64,000 nt of DNA from Prolixibacter sp. NT017 (GCF_009617875.1 NZ_BLAV01000001.1:1178001-1242000), one strand, 5' to 3'. Positions 1 through 9,813 are shown, counted from the first letter of the stretch. Translations and numbers: made by a program. Notes: generated by a model from the sequence alone, not told the origin.

Positions 1-417
1 AGAGCTTATAAGTGGGAGTTTTATTCTCCGGATCTGAATAGTTATCAAAAGAGAAAGTCTCCGGTTGAAAATGGAGAGCGTTTCGACGCACCACTCGAGC
101 CGTTGAAGGATATGTTCAACGAAAGTTATACCGATAAGGAACCGATTGCTCCGGGAAATCCGGCAACGCGCATTGTGATTCGCAAACCATCGATATACAA
201 CGCCGTCCGGAAGATTGACAAATACTATTCAAAACAGGTAGCGCGTGGTGAAATGAATTCGGCGAATGCCCGCAAAAGTCTCGAAAGAGTCCTGACCATT
301 GCCATTGCGGCCCTCAGCGAGAGAAGCCAAAGTTTCGAGGATGCTCTTCAGCAAAACAGGAGAAATCCGGAGGCGCTGCTAGCTCAATTTAACCAGGTAA
401 AACTGAAGGATATGTAA
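1..417 (+). CDS. Unknown protein, C-terminal part (truncated by window edge)
   Basis: The frame is open from the first base to a TAA at 415-417, so this is the last 138 residues of a longer protein. I do not recognise the family. The visible part is basic and mostly helical in character, with a Tyr- and Lys-rich stretch (KIDKYYSKQVARG) followed by a Ser/Ala-rich helix and a Gln-rich end (LLAQFNQVKLKDM). No membrane segment or signal is visible. A TTG at 103 could be read as a start, but the open frame upstream makes that unlikely. A hairpin terminator follows 17 bases after the stop, so the gene is probably the end of its transcript. No function is assigned. Confidence 0.7.
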   Translation, partial: RAYKWEFYSPDLNSYQKRKSPVENGERFDAPLEPLKDMFNESYTDKEPIAPGNPATRIVIRKPSIYNAVRKIDKYYSKQVARGEMNSANARKSLERVLTIAIAALSERSQSFEDALQQNRRNPEALLAQFNQVKLKDM

Positions 418-433
418 TATGAAATAAACAAAA

Positions 434-459
434 GGGGTTGCTGCAACAACCCCTTTTTT
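434..459 (+). terminator. Intrinsic terminator after the partial gene
   Basis: GGGGTTG (434-440) pairs with CAACCCC (447-453) over a 6-base loop and is followed by six T. It separates the partial first gene from the SusC gene, whose ATG is only 50 bases further on. Confidence 0.8.
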
Positions 460-508
460 ATGCAAATAAGCTATTTCAAATAACCTATTTATTAACTGTT
501 TTAAAGAT

Positions 509-3500
509 ATGAAAAAAAAGCTTTTTCTGTTTCTGGCCTTTCTGGGATTCCTTACGGGACAACAGGCCTTTGCGCAAACAGAAATAAAAGGGTCTGTTAA
601 AAGTCCGGAAGGAGAATCGATTCCGGGCGTGAATGTGGTGATAAAAGGCACCACCAACGGAACAATAACCGATATCGACGGAAACTATACCATTCAGGCG
701 CCGGGTGGAGGCGTGCTGGTATTTTCCTTTATCGGATACAAGCCTCAGGAAATTCCCATCGATGGACAGAAAACCATTAATGTTGTCCTGAAGAAAAATA
801 CTGAAGCAATTGACGAAGTAGTTGTCACCGCATTGGGGATTAAAACCGAGAAGAAGCGCCTTGGGTATGCTACGCAGGAGATAACCGGTAAACAACTTAC
901 CCAGGTGGAAGATGTGAACGTGATGAATACCCTCGCGGGAAAAGTTTCCGGGTTGACTGTTCACACCAAAACTGGTTTATTTCAGGCACCTGATTTTCTC
1001 CTTCGCGGGAAAAAGCCATTGATAGTACTGGACGGTATTCCTATCTCGACTGACTTTTATGACATTTCGAGTGATGATATTGCCAGCATTAACGTGCTGA
1101 AAGGCACAGCAGCTTCGGCCTTATACGGCTCACGGGGTAAAGATGGCGCTATCATGATTACCACAAAAACAGCGGCTAAAGGGAAACTGAATATTTCCGT
1201 CAGCAACAGCGAAATGTTCTCCGCCGGATTTGTCGCTTTTCCGAAAGTGCAAAGCGAATATGGTAACGGTTCCAACGGACAGTACAAATTTGTCGATGGA
1301 GCCGGCGGCGGTATTCACGATGACGACTTGATTTGGGGACCGAAGCTGGATCAGGGCACCAAAATCGTTCAGTGGAACAGCCCGATTAAAGATTTGCAAA
1401 CGGGCGAGCTGATTCAATGGAAAGGGCCGGTGAAAGGAACAAAATACGATGACTCGAACCGGTACGAACGTGTCGCAACGCCCTGGGTTTCGCATCCCGA
1501 TAACCTGAAGAATTTCCTGGAAACAGGAATCGTATCCAATTCCAATTTCAGCATCAGCTCTTCTAACGACAAAGGTTCTGTCCGCCTGTCGGGAAGCCAT
1601 ATGTATCAAAAAGGTATGGTGCCGAACTCTTCGTTGAAAAGCACCGGCATCAACATGAGCTCGCACTATAAGATTTCGAATAACCTGACGTTGGATGCCA
1701 AGCTTTCGTATAACAAAGTGTACACCGATAATTATCCTCGCCACGGCTATGGCCCGCTGAACCACATGTACACGATTGTGGTGTGGATGGGTTACGATGT
1801 TGACGTTCGTGATATGCGTGATTACTGGATGAAAGGTCGCGAAAACTACAAGCAGGCCAACTGGAATTATCTGTGGTACAATAACCCGTATTTCATGGCT
1901 TATGAATGTACGCAAGGTTATGACAGGAACGTTATCAACAGTAATGTGTCGCTAAATTACCAGCTTCTGCCTAATTTATCTATACAGGCGCGTGGTGCGG
2001 TACGAAACCGTTTTCAGTACGAAAACCGGAAAACACCGAAAAGTTACCTCTATTACGGGAACAGTGTGCTGGGAAATTTTGAGGACTGGAAAACCAAGTG
2101 GAACTATTACGACTTCGATGTTCTGGCAACTTATACGAAGAGCTTTTCCGATAAATTCAGCCTTGATGCGTTTGCCGGAGCTTCTTCTTTTAGCTACGAT
2201 TACGACTACCAATATGCTTCTACGGATGGTTTGATTACAGGTGGGCTTTTTAACCTGGGTAACAGCCTGGGGCCGGTGAAAGCTGAAAACCGAATTGAAA
2301 AGAAGGCAACCCGGAGTGTATACGGTAGTGTGAACATCGAGCTGTTTAAAGCATTTTACGGAACGGTATCAGGTCGTAACGACTGGTCATCGACGCTTCC
2401 GGTCGATAACAACTCGTATTTCTATCCTTCGGTGTCGGGTAGTTTTGTTTTCGACAACATTGCAAAATTACCTTCCTGGATGAGTCATGCACAGGTGCGT
2501 TCAACCTGGGCACAGGTATCGACCGATTTGAGCGTGTACAGTCTGTACAATACTTACTCCAATACTGCGATGTATGGTTCGACTCCCGGTATGTCATATC
2601 CGTCCGGTTTGGCCAACAGTGAAATTAAGCCGGCTAAATCTACGTCATGGGAACTAGGTGGAAATATTGGACTCTTCAAAAATCGGCTGAGTATTGATGC
2701 GACCTATTACCAGGTAAAAGACGAAAACCAAATCATCGATCTACCGATTTCTATTACGTCCGGATTTGATTCCCGCAAGGTAAACGGCAACGTGTATAAC
2801 ACGACCGGTGTGGAGTTGATGGTGAACGTAGTTCCTGTACTGACCAGCAAAATGCGCTGGAACATGGCGATTAACTGGTCTACCAACAAGAAGGTGCTCA
2901 GCGAAATTTACGGCGGTGCTGATAAGTTTGGTTATCTGCACAAAGACGAACGTGTAGACAGCTATTATGCCACTGTTTGGGAAAAATCTCCCGACGGACA
3001 GACTATTATCGATCAGGCGAGTGGTTTGCCTATCCGTGACCCGTTTGCACGGAAATTGGGCCATCTCAATGCGAATTGGCAGTTTGGTTTTAATAATACG
3101 TTTACCGTTGGACACTGGCAATTCAACGCACAGGTTGATGGTCGCGTAGGCGGAATTATGCCTTCCCTTACCGTTGCTAAACTCTGGTGGGGTGGAAAGC
3201 ATCCGGAGTCGGTAGCCAACCGCGATGCTGAATATGCAGGTAAGCTCTATGTTCCGGACGGAGTTGCCGTGGTCAGCGGTGATGTTCAGTATGACACTGA
3301 CGGTAATATTGTTTCGGATACCAGAGTGTTCGCCAGGAATGAGAAAGGACTGAAGTATTCTAACTGGGCGATGACGTATGGTTATCGTGCGAAGGGGTTA
3401 GGAGTGAATACTTTCGATGCTTCTTTTATCAAACTCCGTGAGGCTTCAATTAAGTACGATTGCTCCTCACTTTTTGCCGGAACGGTTGTAAAAGAAGCGT

Positions 3501-3634
3501 ATGTGCAGCTGATTGGCCGGAACCTCGCTATGTGGAAAAAAGCAAAGTTGATTGATCCTGACTTTGGTAATGATGATCACTTGCAGGATCCTTCGGCACG
3601 GTATGTTGGTTTTGGACTGGGTGTTAAATTCTAA
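509..3634 (+). CDS. SusC/RagA-type TonB-dependent outer-membrane transporter
   Basis: This is an outer-membrane, TonB-dependent porin that works with a SusD-type lipoprotein to import a nutrient, usually an oligosaccharide or peptide. The 1041-residue length is typical. A signal peptide (about residues 1-23, ending AFAQ) is followed by a carboxypeptidase-regulatory-like domain at about 24-100 (EIKGSVKSPEGESIPGVNV). A TonB-box-like EVVVTALG lies near 108. The plug domain contains LIVLDGIPI and VLKGTAASALYGSRG. The rest is beta-barrel, ending in an aromatic residue (GLGVKF) as outer-membrane proteins do. The SusD partner starts a few bases downstream. No glycosidase, peptidase, sigma/anti-sigma pair or hybrid regulator is adjacent, so the substrate cannot be guessed. 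Confidence 0.96.
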   Translation: MKKKLFLFLAFLGFLTGQQAFAQTEIKGSVKSPEGESIPGVNVVIKGTTNGTITDIDGNYTIQAPGGGVLVFSFIGYKPQEIPIDGQKTINVVLKKNTEAIDEVVVTALGIKTEKKRLGYATQEITGKQLTQVEDVNVMNTLAGKVSGLTVHTKTGLFQAPDFLLRGKKPLIVLDGIPISTDFYDISSDDIASINVLKGTAASALYGSRGKDGAIMITTKTAAKGKLNISVSNSEMFSAGFVAFPKVQSEYGNGSNGQYKFVDGAGGGIHDDDLIWGPKLDQGTKIVQWNSPIKDLQTGELIQWKGPVKGTKYDDSNRYERVATPWVSHPDNLKNFLETGIVSNSNFSISSSNDKGSVRLSGSHMYQKGMVPNSSLKSTGINMSSHYKISNNLTLDAKLSYNKVYTDNYPRHGYGPLNHMYTIVVWMGYDVDVRDMRDYWMKGRENYKQANWNYLWYNNPYFMAYECTQGYDRNVINSNVSLNYQLLPNLSIQARGAVRNRFQYENRKTPKSYLYYGNSVLGNFEDWKTKWNYYDFDVLATYTKSFSDKFSLDAFAGASSFSYDYDYQYASTDGLITGGLFNLGNSLGPVKAENRIEKKATRSVYGSVNIELFKAFYGTVSGRNDWSSTLPVDNNSYFYPSVSGSFVFDNIAKLPSWMSHAQVRSTWAQVSTDLSVYSLYNTYSNTAMYGSTPGMSYPSGLANSEIKPAKSTSWELGGNIGLFKNRLSIDATYYQVKDENQIIDLPISITSGFDSRKVNGNVYNTTGVELMVNVVPVLTSKMRWNMAINWSTNKKVLSEIYGGADKFGYLHKDERVDSYYATVWEKSPDGQTIIDQASGLPIRDPFARKLGHLNANWQFGFNNTFTVGHWQFNAQVDGRVGGIMPSLTVAKLWWGGKHPESVANRDAEYAGKLYVPDGVAVVSGDVQYDTDGNIVSDTRVFARNEKGLKYSNWAMTYGYRAKGLGVNTFDASFIKLREASIKYDCSSLFAGTVVKEAYVQLIGRNLAMWKKAKLIDPDFGNDDHLQDPSARYVGFGLGVKF

Positions 3635-3646
3635 TCAATGCAAATC

Positions 3647-5143
3647 ATGAAATTCTTACAAAAATCGATATTACTCTTCCTGTTGGCCGGCACGCTGTTT
3701 TCGTGTGAGAAACTGCAGGATATTAATGATAATCCTAACAATGCTCCGGTTACCCATCCCAAACTTCTGTTGAAAGATATAGCATGGAATGCGTTCGACG
3801 GGCAGGGAACCGGTTCGATGTTTGCGTCGCGGGTAATGGTTAGCTCCGATGGGGCCAGCAACGAACAATACTATACCTGGGATCGCGATAATTTTGACCG
3901 CTACAATCAGCTTCGGAATATTACAAAGATGATGGAAGAGGCAGACAAGCAGGGTACACCTGAATACACTTATCTGGCTCATTTCTTCCGTGCTTATCAG
4001 TTTTACCAGTTGACCCGCCGGTTTGGGGATATACCCTATTCCGATGCTTTAAAAGGGGAAACAGATGGGGTATATGCACCAAAATACGATGAGCAATCGA
4101 AGATTATTCCGGCTTTGCTGGATGAACTGAAAGCCGCGAATGAAGGTTTGAAAAGTGTAACCTATATTGACGGAGATATTATCTACGGAGGTGATCCTGT
4201 AAAATGGCGTAAGCTGATTAACTCTTTCCGGTTACGTATTTTGATGAACCTCTCAAATAAAGCGAATGATGCTACGTTGGATATTCCGGCGCGTTTTCGG
4301 AATATCTATCAAAACGAGCCGTTGATGGAGAGTATCGACGATGCTGGCCAACTGGTTTATCTTGACCAAAAGGGAAGCCGCTATTTTGAGTTCCTGGGTA
4401 AATTCGGCTCGGTCGGGATGGATTCCACTTTCGTTCAACTGCTGAAGGACCGCCAGGACCCAAGATTGTTTGTTTTCTGTCAACCGAATCCGAATGCTGT
4501 ATCTGCAGGTCTTCCTGTAAACGATTTTGACGCATATGGTGGTGCCGATCCTACGTTGACATTCGGTGCGATTTCCGACGAGAGAAACAAAGGATATGTT
4601 TCCATGGTGAATCCGCGTTATTTTGACGACCCGGTGAACGAGCCTCACAAATTGATGGGGTACGAAGAGCTGCAGTTTATTCTGGCGGAAGCGACGGTTC
4701 GTGGCTGGATTGAAGGTGGCGATTTGGCGAAAGCAAAGGCCTTTTATAATGAAGGAATCAAAGCATCGTTTCTTTTCTACCGAAAGTATGCAGAAAAATA
4801 TGCTGCATATTTGGGAGATGATGCTATCGCTGAATACCTGAATCAACCAATGGTTAATTTTGATAATGCTACGACTTTCGATGAGCGTATTCGGTACATT
4901 ATCACGCAGAAATATATCCAGTTTTATTTCCAGACTGGCTGGGAACAGTTTTATAACCATCGCCGAACAGGATATCCAAAATTTCTGACCGGCGGTGCGG
5001 TTGGAAATAATGGCCAGGTTCCGGTGCGTTGGATGTATCCCGAAGATGAATATAACACCAATGCTGCCAATGTGCAGGATGCTGTTGCGAGACAATTCAA
5101 TGGCGATGATAATATTAATGGAACAATGTGGTTATTGAAATAA
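3647..5143 (+). CDS. SusD/RagB-type nutrient-binding outer-membrane lipoprotein
   Basis: This is a surface lipoprotein that caps the SusC channel and captures the substrate. A lipoprotein signal (KSILLFLLAGTLFSC) places the lipidated Cys in the lipobox LFSC. The mature start (EKLQDINDNPNNAPVTHP) and the TPR-like helical body resemble the SusD-like_2 branch. The length of 498 residues is normal. The ATG at 3647 gives a compact signal peptide; an in-frame ATG at 3638, three bases after the SusC stop, adds only three residues and cannot be excluded. It is co-transcribed with the upstream SusC gene. A hairpin with a T tract about 115 bases downstream closes the operon. Confidence 0.95.
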   Translation: MKFLQKSILLFLLAGTLFSCEKLQDINDNPNNAPVTHPKLLLKDIAWNAFDGQGTGSMFASRVMVSSDGASNEQYYTWDRDNFDRYNQLRNITKMMEEADKQGTPEYTYLAHFFRAYQFYQLTRRFGDIPYSDALKGETDGVYAPKYDEQSKIIPALLDELKAANEGLKSVTYIDGDIIYGGDPVKWRKLINSFRLRILMNLSNKANDATLDIPARFRNIYQNEPLMESIDDAGQLVYLDQKGSRYFEFLGKFGSVGMDSTFVQLLKDRQDPRLFVFCQPNPNAVSAGLPVNDFDAYGGADPTLTFGAISDERNKGYVSMVNPRYFDDPVNEPHKLMGYEELQFILAEATVRGWIEGGDLAKAKAFYNEGIKASFLFYRKYAEKYAAYLGDDAIAEYLNQPMVNFDNATTFDERIRYIITQKYIQFYFQTGWEQFYNHRRTGYPKFLTGGAVGNNGQVPVRWMYPEDEYNTNAANVQDAVARQFNGDDNINGTMWLLK

Positions 5144-5257
5144 GGCTACCATGTGTGCCAACTTGATTTTTTTTTGATTCATATCAATAAATCAGGTTGT
5201 TGTACGTTTAATAATAAGTAGCCAATCTCTCTTTTCGCAAAGTTTTTAGGTTTTTAT

Positions 5258-5294
5258 AAGCGGAGTTCCTGTCTGGGATTCCGCTTTCGTTTTT
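5258..5294 (+). terminator. Intrinsic terminator of the SusC/SusD operon
   Basis: AAGCGGA (5258-5264) pairs with TCCGCTT (5280-5286), with further pairing inside, followed by a T-rich tract (TCGTTTTT). Confidence 0.65.
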
Positions 5295-5639
5295 AGAAGT
5301 ACTAGCTGCAACGGTTATTATTAGGGTACGGCGTTGATTCAATTTCTTTACTGTGTTATAACAATCTTAGATATTCTATAAACAATATTTTGAAAAATGA
5401 ATATCTTGTCTTATCTTCAGGAAAACAAACTATTAAGACCATGTCTGACGGGAATGACTAAGTTTTTTCTCGGATGATTTCATAAATGCTGATAGTAATT
5501 GCAAAGAGTTGTTATCTTTTTTGATGCATCTTCAGGGCTGCATGAGAGAGTAGATAATCGATGACAGACATAATAACGTTTTTAGTATCGGTCCAATGGA
5601 AGCGTAGCAGGCTCAAATGTTTCCATTTTCGTTTGACCA
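5295..5639. other. Gene-free stretch, nothing recognised
   Basis: No convincing reading frame, tRNA or known RNA element is visible. The sequence is AT-rich and ends in a strong hairpin at 5640, so a small untranslated RNA ending there is possible. I see no promoter match that would define one. Confidence 0.4.
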
Positions 5640-5676
5640 CCCCTCCTGACTAATCTGGTTCGGAGGGGTTTTTTTA
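5640..5676 (+). terminator. Strong hairpin with T tract, no gene in front of it
   Basis: CCCCTCC (5640-5646) pairs with GGAGGGG (5662-5668), followed by seven T. The nearest upstream plus-strand gene already has its own terminator at 5258, so this one may end an unannotated transcript. A related hairpin occurs at 6433. Confidence 0.65.
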
Positions 5677-5970
5677 TTTCAGTTTAATTTGGCAAGTTGT
5701 TGAGTTGTTGTTTTTCTTAGAGGGATTACAAACGGTGTGTTAAAAAAAATATTAGAAAATAGCCAAATTTTTGATGAACGTACTGATCTGTTACGTGAAT
5801 GTGCGGATCCTTTCGTTAAACGTATAATATTATGAAAAATAAGTTGTTGAAAATTGACAAAAAACAACCCTCTAGCTTATCTTAAATTTGCTAAATATCC
5901 AAGAGTGTGTTATTTTTATTTATCGAAAACTAACTAACATATTATTTTTTTACTTGCTATTGAACTAATC

Positions 5971-6162
5971 ATGTCAGTCAATGATAAAAAAAGCAGCATT
6001 GTTGGTATCACGGTTGCGTTTTGTGCCGGGAGCGGATTTGTTTTGGAGTTGTTCGCATCATCCGAAATACCGTTTGGAACGGGTATGGCCGTCGGGGCAA
6101 TCATTGGTTTTCTTTTTGGCAATTTTATTAAAATGCTGATAATGCCGTGGAGACAGCGCTAA
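5971..6162 (+). CDS. Small membrane protein of unknown function
   Basis: A 63-residue reading frame with a hydrophilic start (MSVNDKKSS), two likely membrane segments (about 10-28 and 38-57) rich in Gly and Ala, and a basic C-terminus (MPWRQR). This arrangement resembles two-helix membrane proteins rather than random translation. It stands alone between two intergenic stretches, with no operon partner. There is no recognisable Shine-Dalgarno, as expected in this phylum. I do not recognise a family. The call rests on amino-acid composition only and could be wrong. Confidence 0.45.
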   Translation: MSVNDKKSSIVGITVAFCAGSGFVLELFASSEIPFGTGMAVGAIIGFLFGNFIKMLIMPWRQR

Positions 6163-6582
6163 TTGATTTATTGGGCTCAAACCTCTTCTCTTTTTGGCGA
6201 TTCGTCAATCGTATTTCTGTTATTAAGTCCAATAGCCGGATTACCGGTTGGGTGATTTGTGTACCTCAGGTATTGGGCATATCACGGTAGCAAATCTTTG
6301 GCATGTTGATATTTATGTGAATTGGGTTCGCTGGTACCCTCTTTTGACAGGAGAAAAACCGGCAGCTCTTGTTTAGTGTCAAGAGTTGGAATATTAACAA
6401 GTTTGGGTGTTTTGTTAGTATTCAACCGTGCTCCCCTCTGATAACTAATCGGAGGGGTTTCTGGTTTTATGCAGGTAATACTTTCTCAATGTTTGCTATC
6501 GAAACATTCTCGGCAGTTGACTAAACAATCTGGATGAAATAGACTTTAATAGGAGTGAATCCAGTTAATTGAAGAAAGCACG
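6163..6582. other. Gene-free stretch with one hairpin
   Basis: No reading frame of coding character was found. A hairpin at 6433-6460 (CCCCTC pairing with GAGGGG, followed by TTTC) resembles the one at 5640 and shares the loop motif ACTAATC. Nothing else is recognised. Confidence 0.4.
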
Positions 6583-7050
6583 ATGGTAAAATTCAGGAAG
6601 TACCGCAACGAGGATTTCGATGAGGTAGTAGCATTGCATAAAAAAGCGCTCGAGGCTATTGGAATGTACCGGGGAGAAGGGCCTTGGGACAATGATTTAC
6701 CCTATTTGGATACGATATATGGTGGCGATAATGGCTATTTCCTGGTAGGCGACGAAGAAGGTAGGATTGTGGCGATGGGAGCTTTTCGGAAAACAACCGG
6801 GCATTTGGCTGAAATTAAGCGAATGCGTGTCGATCCGGATTACCAGGGAACGGGACTGGCGCGGGAATTATACGTTCAATTGGAGAATGAGGCCGTATCG
6901 CGTGGCTATGAGAAATTCCACCTGGAGACATCAGAACCACAAATGGCAGCCCGGAAATTCTACCAAAAGGTTGGTTTCCGTGAAACCGGAACAGCCATTA
7001 TAGACGGGACATTAAGTGTTTTGATGGAAAAGGACTTGCCTCAAAAATAA
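6583..7050 (+). CDS. GNAT-family N-acetyltransferase
   Basis: A 155-residue single-domain acetyltransferase that would transfer an acetyl group from acetyl-CoA to an amine of unknown substrate. The fold signatures are in order: an N-terminal strand (VKFRKYRNEDFDEVVALH), the central strand with KRMRVDPDYQGTGLARELY, in which QGTGLA is the acetyl-CoA pyrophosphate loop, and the C-terminal KFHLETSEPQMAARKFYQKVGF typical of motif B. The gene appears monocistronic and converges on asnB. The substrate cannot be inferred from the neighbours. Confidence 0.92.
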   Translation: MVKFRKYRNEDFDEVVALHKKALEAIGMYRGEGPWDNDLPYLDTIYGGDNGYFLVGDEEGRIVAMGAFRKTTGHLAEIKRMRVDPDYQGTGLARELYVQLENEAVSRGYEKFHLETSEPQMAARKFYQKVGFRETGTAIIDGTLSVLMEKDLPQK

Positions 7051-7083
7051 AACAGCCACCCGAAGCAGGAACGGGCAGCTGTT
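7041..7083 (-). terminator. Terminator downstream of asnB
   Basis: On the minus strand, AACAGC and GCCCG pair with CGGGT and GCTGTT around a short loop (7051-7083), followed by TTATTTTT. It lies about 30 bases after the asnB stop, between the two convergent genes. Confidence 0.6.
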
Positions 7084-7113
7084 GATAAACTAATTTTGGG
7101 GTCAGATTTTTTA

Positions 7114-8781
7114 TTATTCGTAAGCCTGTTGGTGAACATTTTTCACCGCACGCCCACTCGGGTCGGCACCGCTCCGAAATGACTCATCCCAAGCAAGTGC
7201 TTCCGCTGTACTGCAAGCGATTGACGGTACCGACGGAACACAGGCAGCGGCCTGGTCCGACGGAAAATGCTCACTGAAAATGGCCCGGTAAAAATATTCT
7301 TCTTTCGACATCGGCGGATTAACCGGGAAACGGAATTTGGCGTTGGCCAATTGTTCGTCTGTCACCTCCTCAGCTGCAATTGATTTCAGTGTATCAATCC
7401 AGCTGTAGCCTACACCGTCGGAGAACTGCTCTTTTTGGCGCCATACAACACTATCCGGCAAATAATCCTCAAATGCTTTACGAACTACCCATTTCTCCAT
7501 ACGGCCATTTTTCGCCATTTTTTCTTCCGGATTCAGGCGCATAGCTACGTCCAGGAATTCTTTGTCGAGAAATGGAACACGTCCTTCAACTCCCCAGGCA
7601 GCTAATGATTTATTTGCTCTCAAACAGTCGTACAAGTGCAGTTTGCTTAGTTTTCGAATGGTTTCTTCGTGGAAAGATTTGGCATCGGGTGCCTTATGGA
7701 AGTAGAGGTAGCCACCGAAAATTTCATCAGCACCTTCGCCGGAAAGCACCATTTTTACGCCCATCGATTTGATGACCCGCGACATGAGATACATCGGAGT
7801 GGAAGCCCGTACGGTAGTTACGTCATAGGTTTCCAGGTGGTAAATCACATCTTTCACCGCATCTAATCCTTCCTGTATGGTGAAGTGAATTTCATGGTGA
7901 ACGGTACCAATATGATCGGCTACTTTTTGTGCCGCAGCCAAATCGGGCGAACCTTCCAAACCAATGGCGAAAGAGTGTAACTGTGGCCACCAGGCATCTT
8001 TTTCATCCTGCGTTTCCACCCTGTGTGCCGCGTATTTCTTCGCTATAGCGGAAATAACCGACGAATCGAGGCCACCTGACAACAATACGCCGTAAGGTAC
8101 ATCGGACATCAACTGACGGTGAACCGCTGCTTCCAAAGCGTCGCGTAGCTCGTCGATGGAGGCAGGATTGTCTTTTACATTGTCATACTCCATCCAGTCG
8201 CGTTGGTACCAGCGTTTCATTTCGCCTTCCTTACTTGACCAGTAATGGCCCGGCAGAAATTCCTCAATCTTGTTGCAAACGCCTTCCAGCGATTTCAACT
8301 CGGAGGCAACATAAAAGTTTCCGTGCTGATCCCTGCCCATGTACAATGGAATAATACCAATGTGGTCGCGGGCAATCAGGTATTCATCCTTTTCTTTATC
8401 GTAAAGAGCAAAGGCAAAAATTCCGTTTAACTCTTCCAGAAATTCTTTTCCTTTTTCCCGGTAAAGGGGAAGAATTACTTCACAATCTGATTTGGTGAGG
8501 AACTCGTATGAGTCTTTGTAGCGGTCGCGAATCCCCTGATGATTATAAATTTCACCATTCACAGCCAGAACCAAATTACCGTCTTTGCTGTACAACGGTT
8601 GTCCCCCCGATGAAGGATCGACAATGGATAATCTTTCGTGAGCCAAAATGGCTTTGTCCTCGCAAAAAATACCGGACCAATCCGGACCGCGATGGCGAAT
8701 CTTCTTGGACATTTCCAAAACCTGTGGTCGCAGCTGCTGCGAATCTACTTTCAGGTCAAATACACCGACAATTCCACACAT
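7114..8781 (-). CDS. asnB: Asparagine synthetase B (glutamine-hydrolysing)
   Basis: Makes asparagine from aspartate, glutamine and ATP in the cytosol. The protein starts MCGIVGVFD, so Cys2 is exposed as the N-terminal nucleophile of the class II glutaminase domain (about residues 2-190, with RHRGPDWSG and LAHERLSIVDP). The synthetase domain follows, with the PP-loop LLSGGLDSSVISA and the later conserved LSGEGADEIFGGY. At 555 residues it has the length of the family. It is a single gene with its own hairpin downstream. The start is fixed by the catalytic Cys2. Confidence 0.97.
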   Translation of the reverse strand: MCGIVGVFDLKVDSQQLRPQVLEMSKKIRHRGPDWSGIFCEDKAILAHERLSIVDPSSGGQPLYSKDGNLVLAVNGEIYNHQGIRDRYKDSYEFLTKSDCEVILPLYREKGKEFLEELNGIFAFALYDKEKDEYLIARDHIGIIPLYMGRDQHGNFYVASELKSLEGVCNKIEEFLPGHYWSSKEGEMKRWYQRDWMEYDNVKDNPASIDELRDALEAAVHRQLMSDVPYGVLLSGGLDSSVISAIAKKYAAHRVETQDEKDAWWPQLHSFAIGLEGSPDLAAAQKVADHIGTVHHEIHFTIQEGLDAVKDVIYHLETYDVTTVRASTPMYLMSRVIKSMGVKMVLSGEGADEIFGGYLYFHKAPDAKSFHEETIRKLSKLHLYDCLRANKSLAAWGVEGRVPFLDKEFLDVAMRLNPEEKMAKNGRMEKWVVRKAFEDYLPDSVVWRQKEQFSDGVGYSWIDTLKSIAAEEVTDEQLANAKFRFPVNPPMSKEEYFYRAIFSEHFPSDQAAACVPSVPSIACSTAEALAWDESFRSGADPSGRAVKNVHQQAYE

Positions 8782-9012
8782 AATAATTCATTTATCTGAT
8801 ATCTATAATAACTCTTTTTGAAAGCTTTTGTTGTTGTAAATATACATATTTCTTTAAAAAACCGCCAAATGCATGACAAAATGTAATGTAAAAATGAAAT
8901 ATTTAATATTAATGTAAGGATTGTGAAAAGTAAAAAAGGGGACTTGGATTAGGAAATCAATCTTTTTTATATCAGAAAAATCAGATAGGAGGGGGTAATC
9001 GCGTTGATTAAG

Positions 9013-9047
9013 GCAAAATAAACCCGGCATTTGAATGAAATGCCGGG
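9013..9047 (-). terminator. Terminator of the 9068-9589 gene
   Basis: A perfect 10-bp stem, CCCGGCATTT (9023-9032) with AAATGCCGGG (9038-9047), over a 5-base loop. On the minus strand it is followed by TTATTTTG. It lies 21 bases after the stop of the minus-strand gene. Confidence 0.85.
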
Positions 9048-9067
9048 GGCTAATGTTTTTGAGGAAT

Positions 9068-9589
9068 TTATTCAAATTTGTTGATGATTCCCTGATCGAG
9101 CATGGATTGTGTGATTCCTAAATCCTGTTCGAGAAATTCATCCAGTTCCTCTTCACTGTTAAAGTCTGCAACGAGGCCATTATAAACCAATGTGATTCTA
9201 TCAGGAGCCTGGAGGATTTTCAATCCCGGAAGTTCTTTGTTGAAATCTTTAACAGGATGTCCGGGCTTTTCGCCTTCATCTTCAGCCACCTGATCGAGGT
9301 AACTCACATAGAAATCGTGTCCGCCCTGGAGCAATACCTGTAGAAAATCGTTATCATCAGCCCGGTCGTAAAACTCGCTGATTGTCAGTCGGTAAATTTC
9401 CATCGTTCCTTCACTGTTGATATACAGAACGTCGCCGAAAGGCTTATCGGGGCGGGTTTCCAGTTCTTCGAAATCGAGCGCTTCCGCTTTCGCGAGAAAA
9501 CGGGGATGGGCATTGTGCAAAATAAATTCAGCCGGTTCGTCTTCCGAGGCGAATGGATGATGGCATATCAAAAAAGGAGGTGTTTTCAT
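9068..9589 (-). CDS. Acidic protein of unknown function
   Basis: A 173-residue, strongly acidic soluble protein with no signal peptide or membrane segment. It starts MKTPPFLICHHPFASEDEPAEF and ends in a run of acidic residues (NSEEELDEFLEQDLGITQ). The pattern of short strands and acidic helices suggests a compact folded domain rather than a random frame, and a strong terminator follows it. I do not recognise the family. It is monocistronic, divergent from the glycosyltransferase gene at 9923, and not obviously linked to asnB. Confidence 0.8.
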   Translation of the reverse strand: MKTPPFLICHHPFASEDEPAEFILHNAHPRFLAKAEALDFEELETRPDKPFGDVLYINSEGTMEIYRLTISEFYDRADDNDFLQVLLQGGHDFYVSYLDQVAEDEGEKPGHPVKDFNKELPGLKILQAPDRITLVYNGLVADFNSEEELDEFLEQDLGITQSMLDQGIINKFE

Positions 9590-9813
9590 TTTACGGGTAT
9601 TATTTTTTTCATTTCTAAATTAATCAGCACTATATATTGTGTGAGATTCATTTATTGTCTCTTTTGAATTTTTATGAATTTCCTATCTGACAAGTATTTG
9701 ATACATAAAAGTCAATCCGAAATCATTACTAAATAATGCAAATGTATGTTAAGGCATAAGACTTACCAATGTAAGGTTAATTATTTTGGCGGAGAGGAAT
9801 GCAAAATAATTTT
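9590..9813. other. Divergent intergenic region
   Basis: This region separates two divergently transcribed genes. It is AT-rich and holds no reading frame of coding character. Its right end contains a TTTG at 9786-9789 that could be a weak -33 element for the -7 box at 9814, although the 24-base spacing is longer than usual. Confidence 0.4.

Noticed and set aside
8854..9075. Minus-strand reading frame of 73 codons between asnB and the 9068 gene
   Set aside because: It crosses the terminator hairpin of the 9068 gene and has a composition typical of AT-rich non-coding DNA (many Phe, Ile, Asn); no sign of coding.
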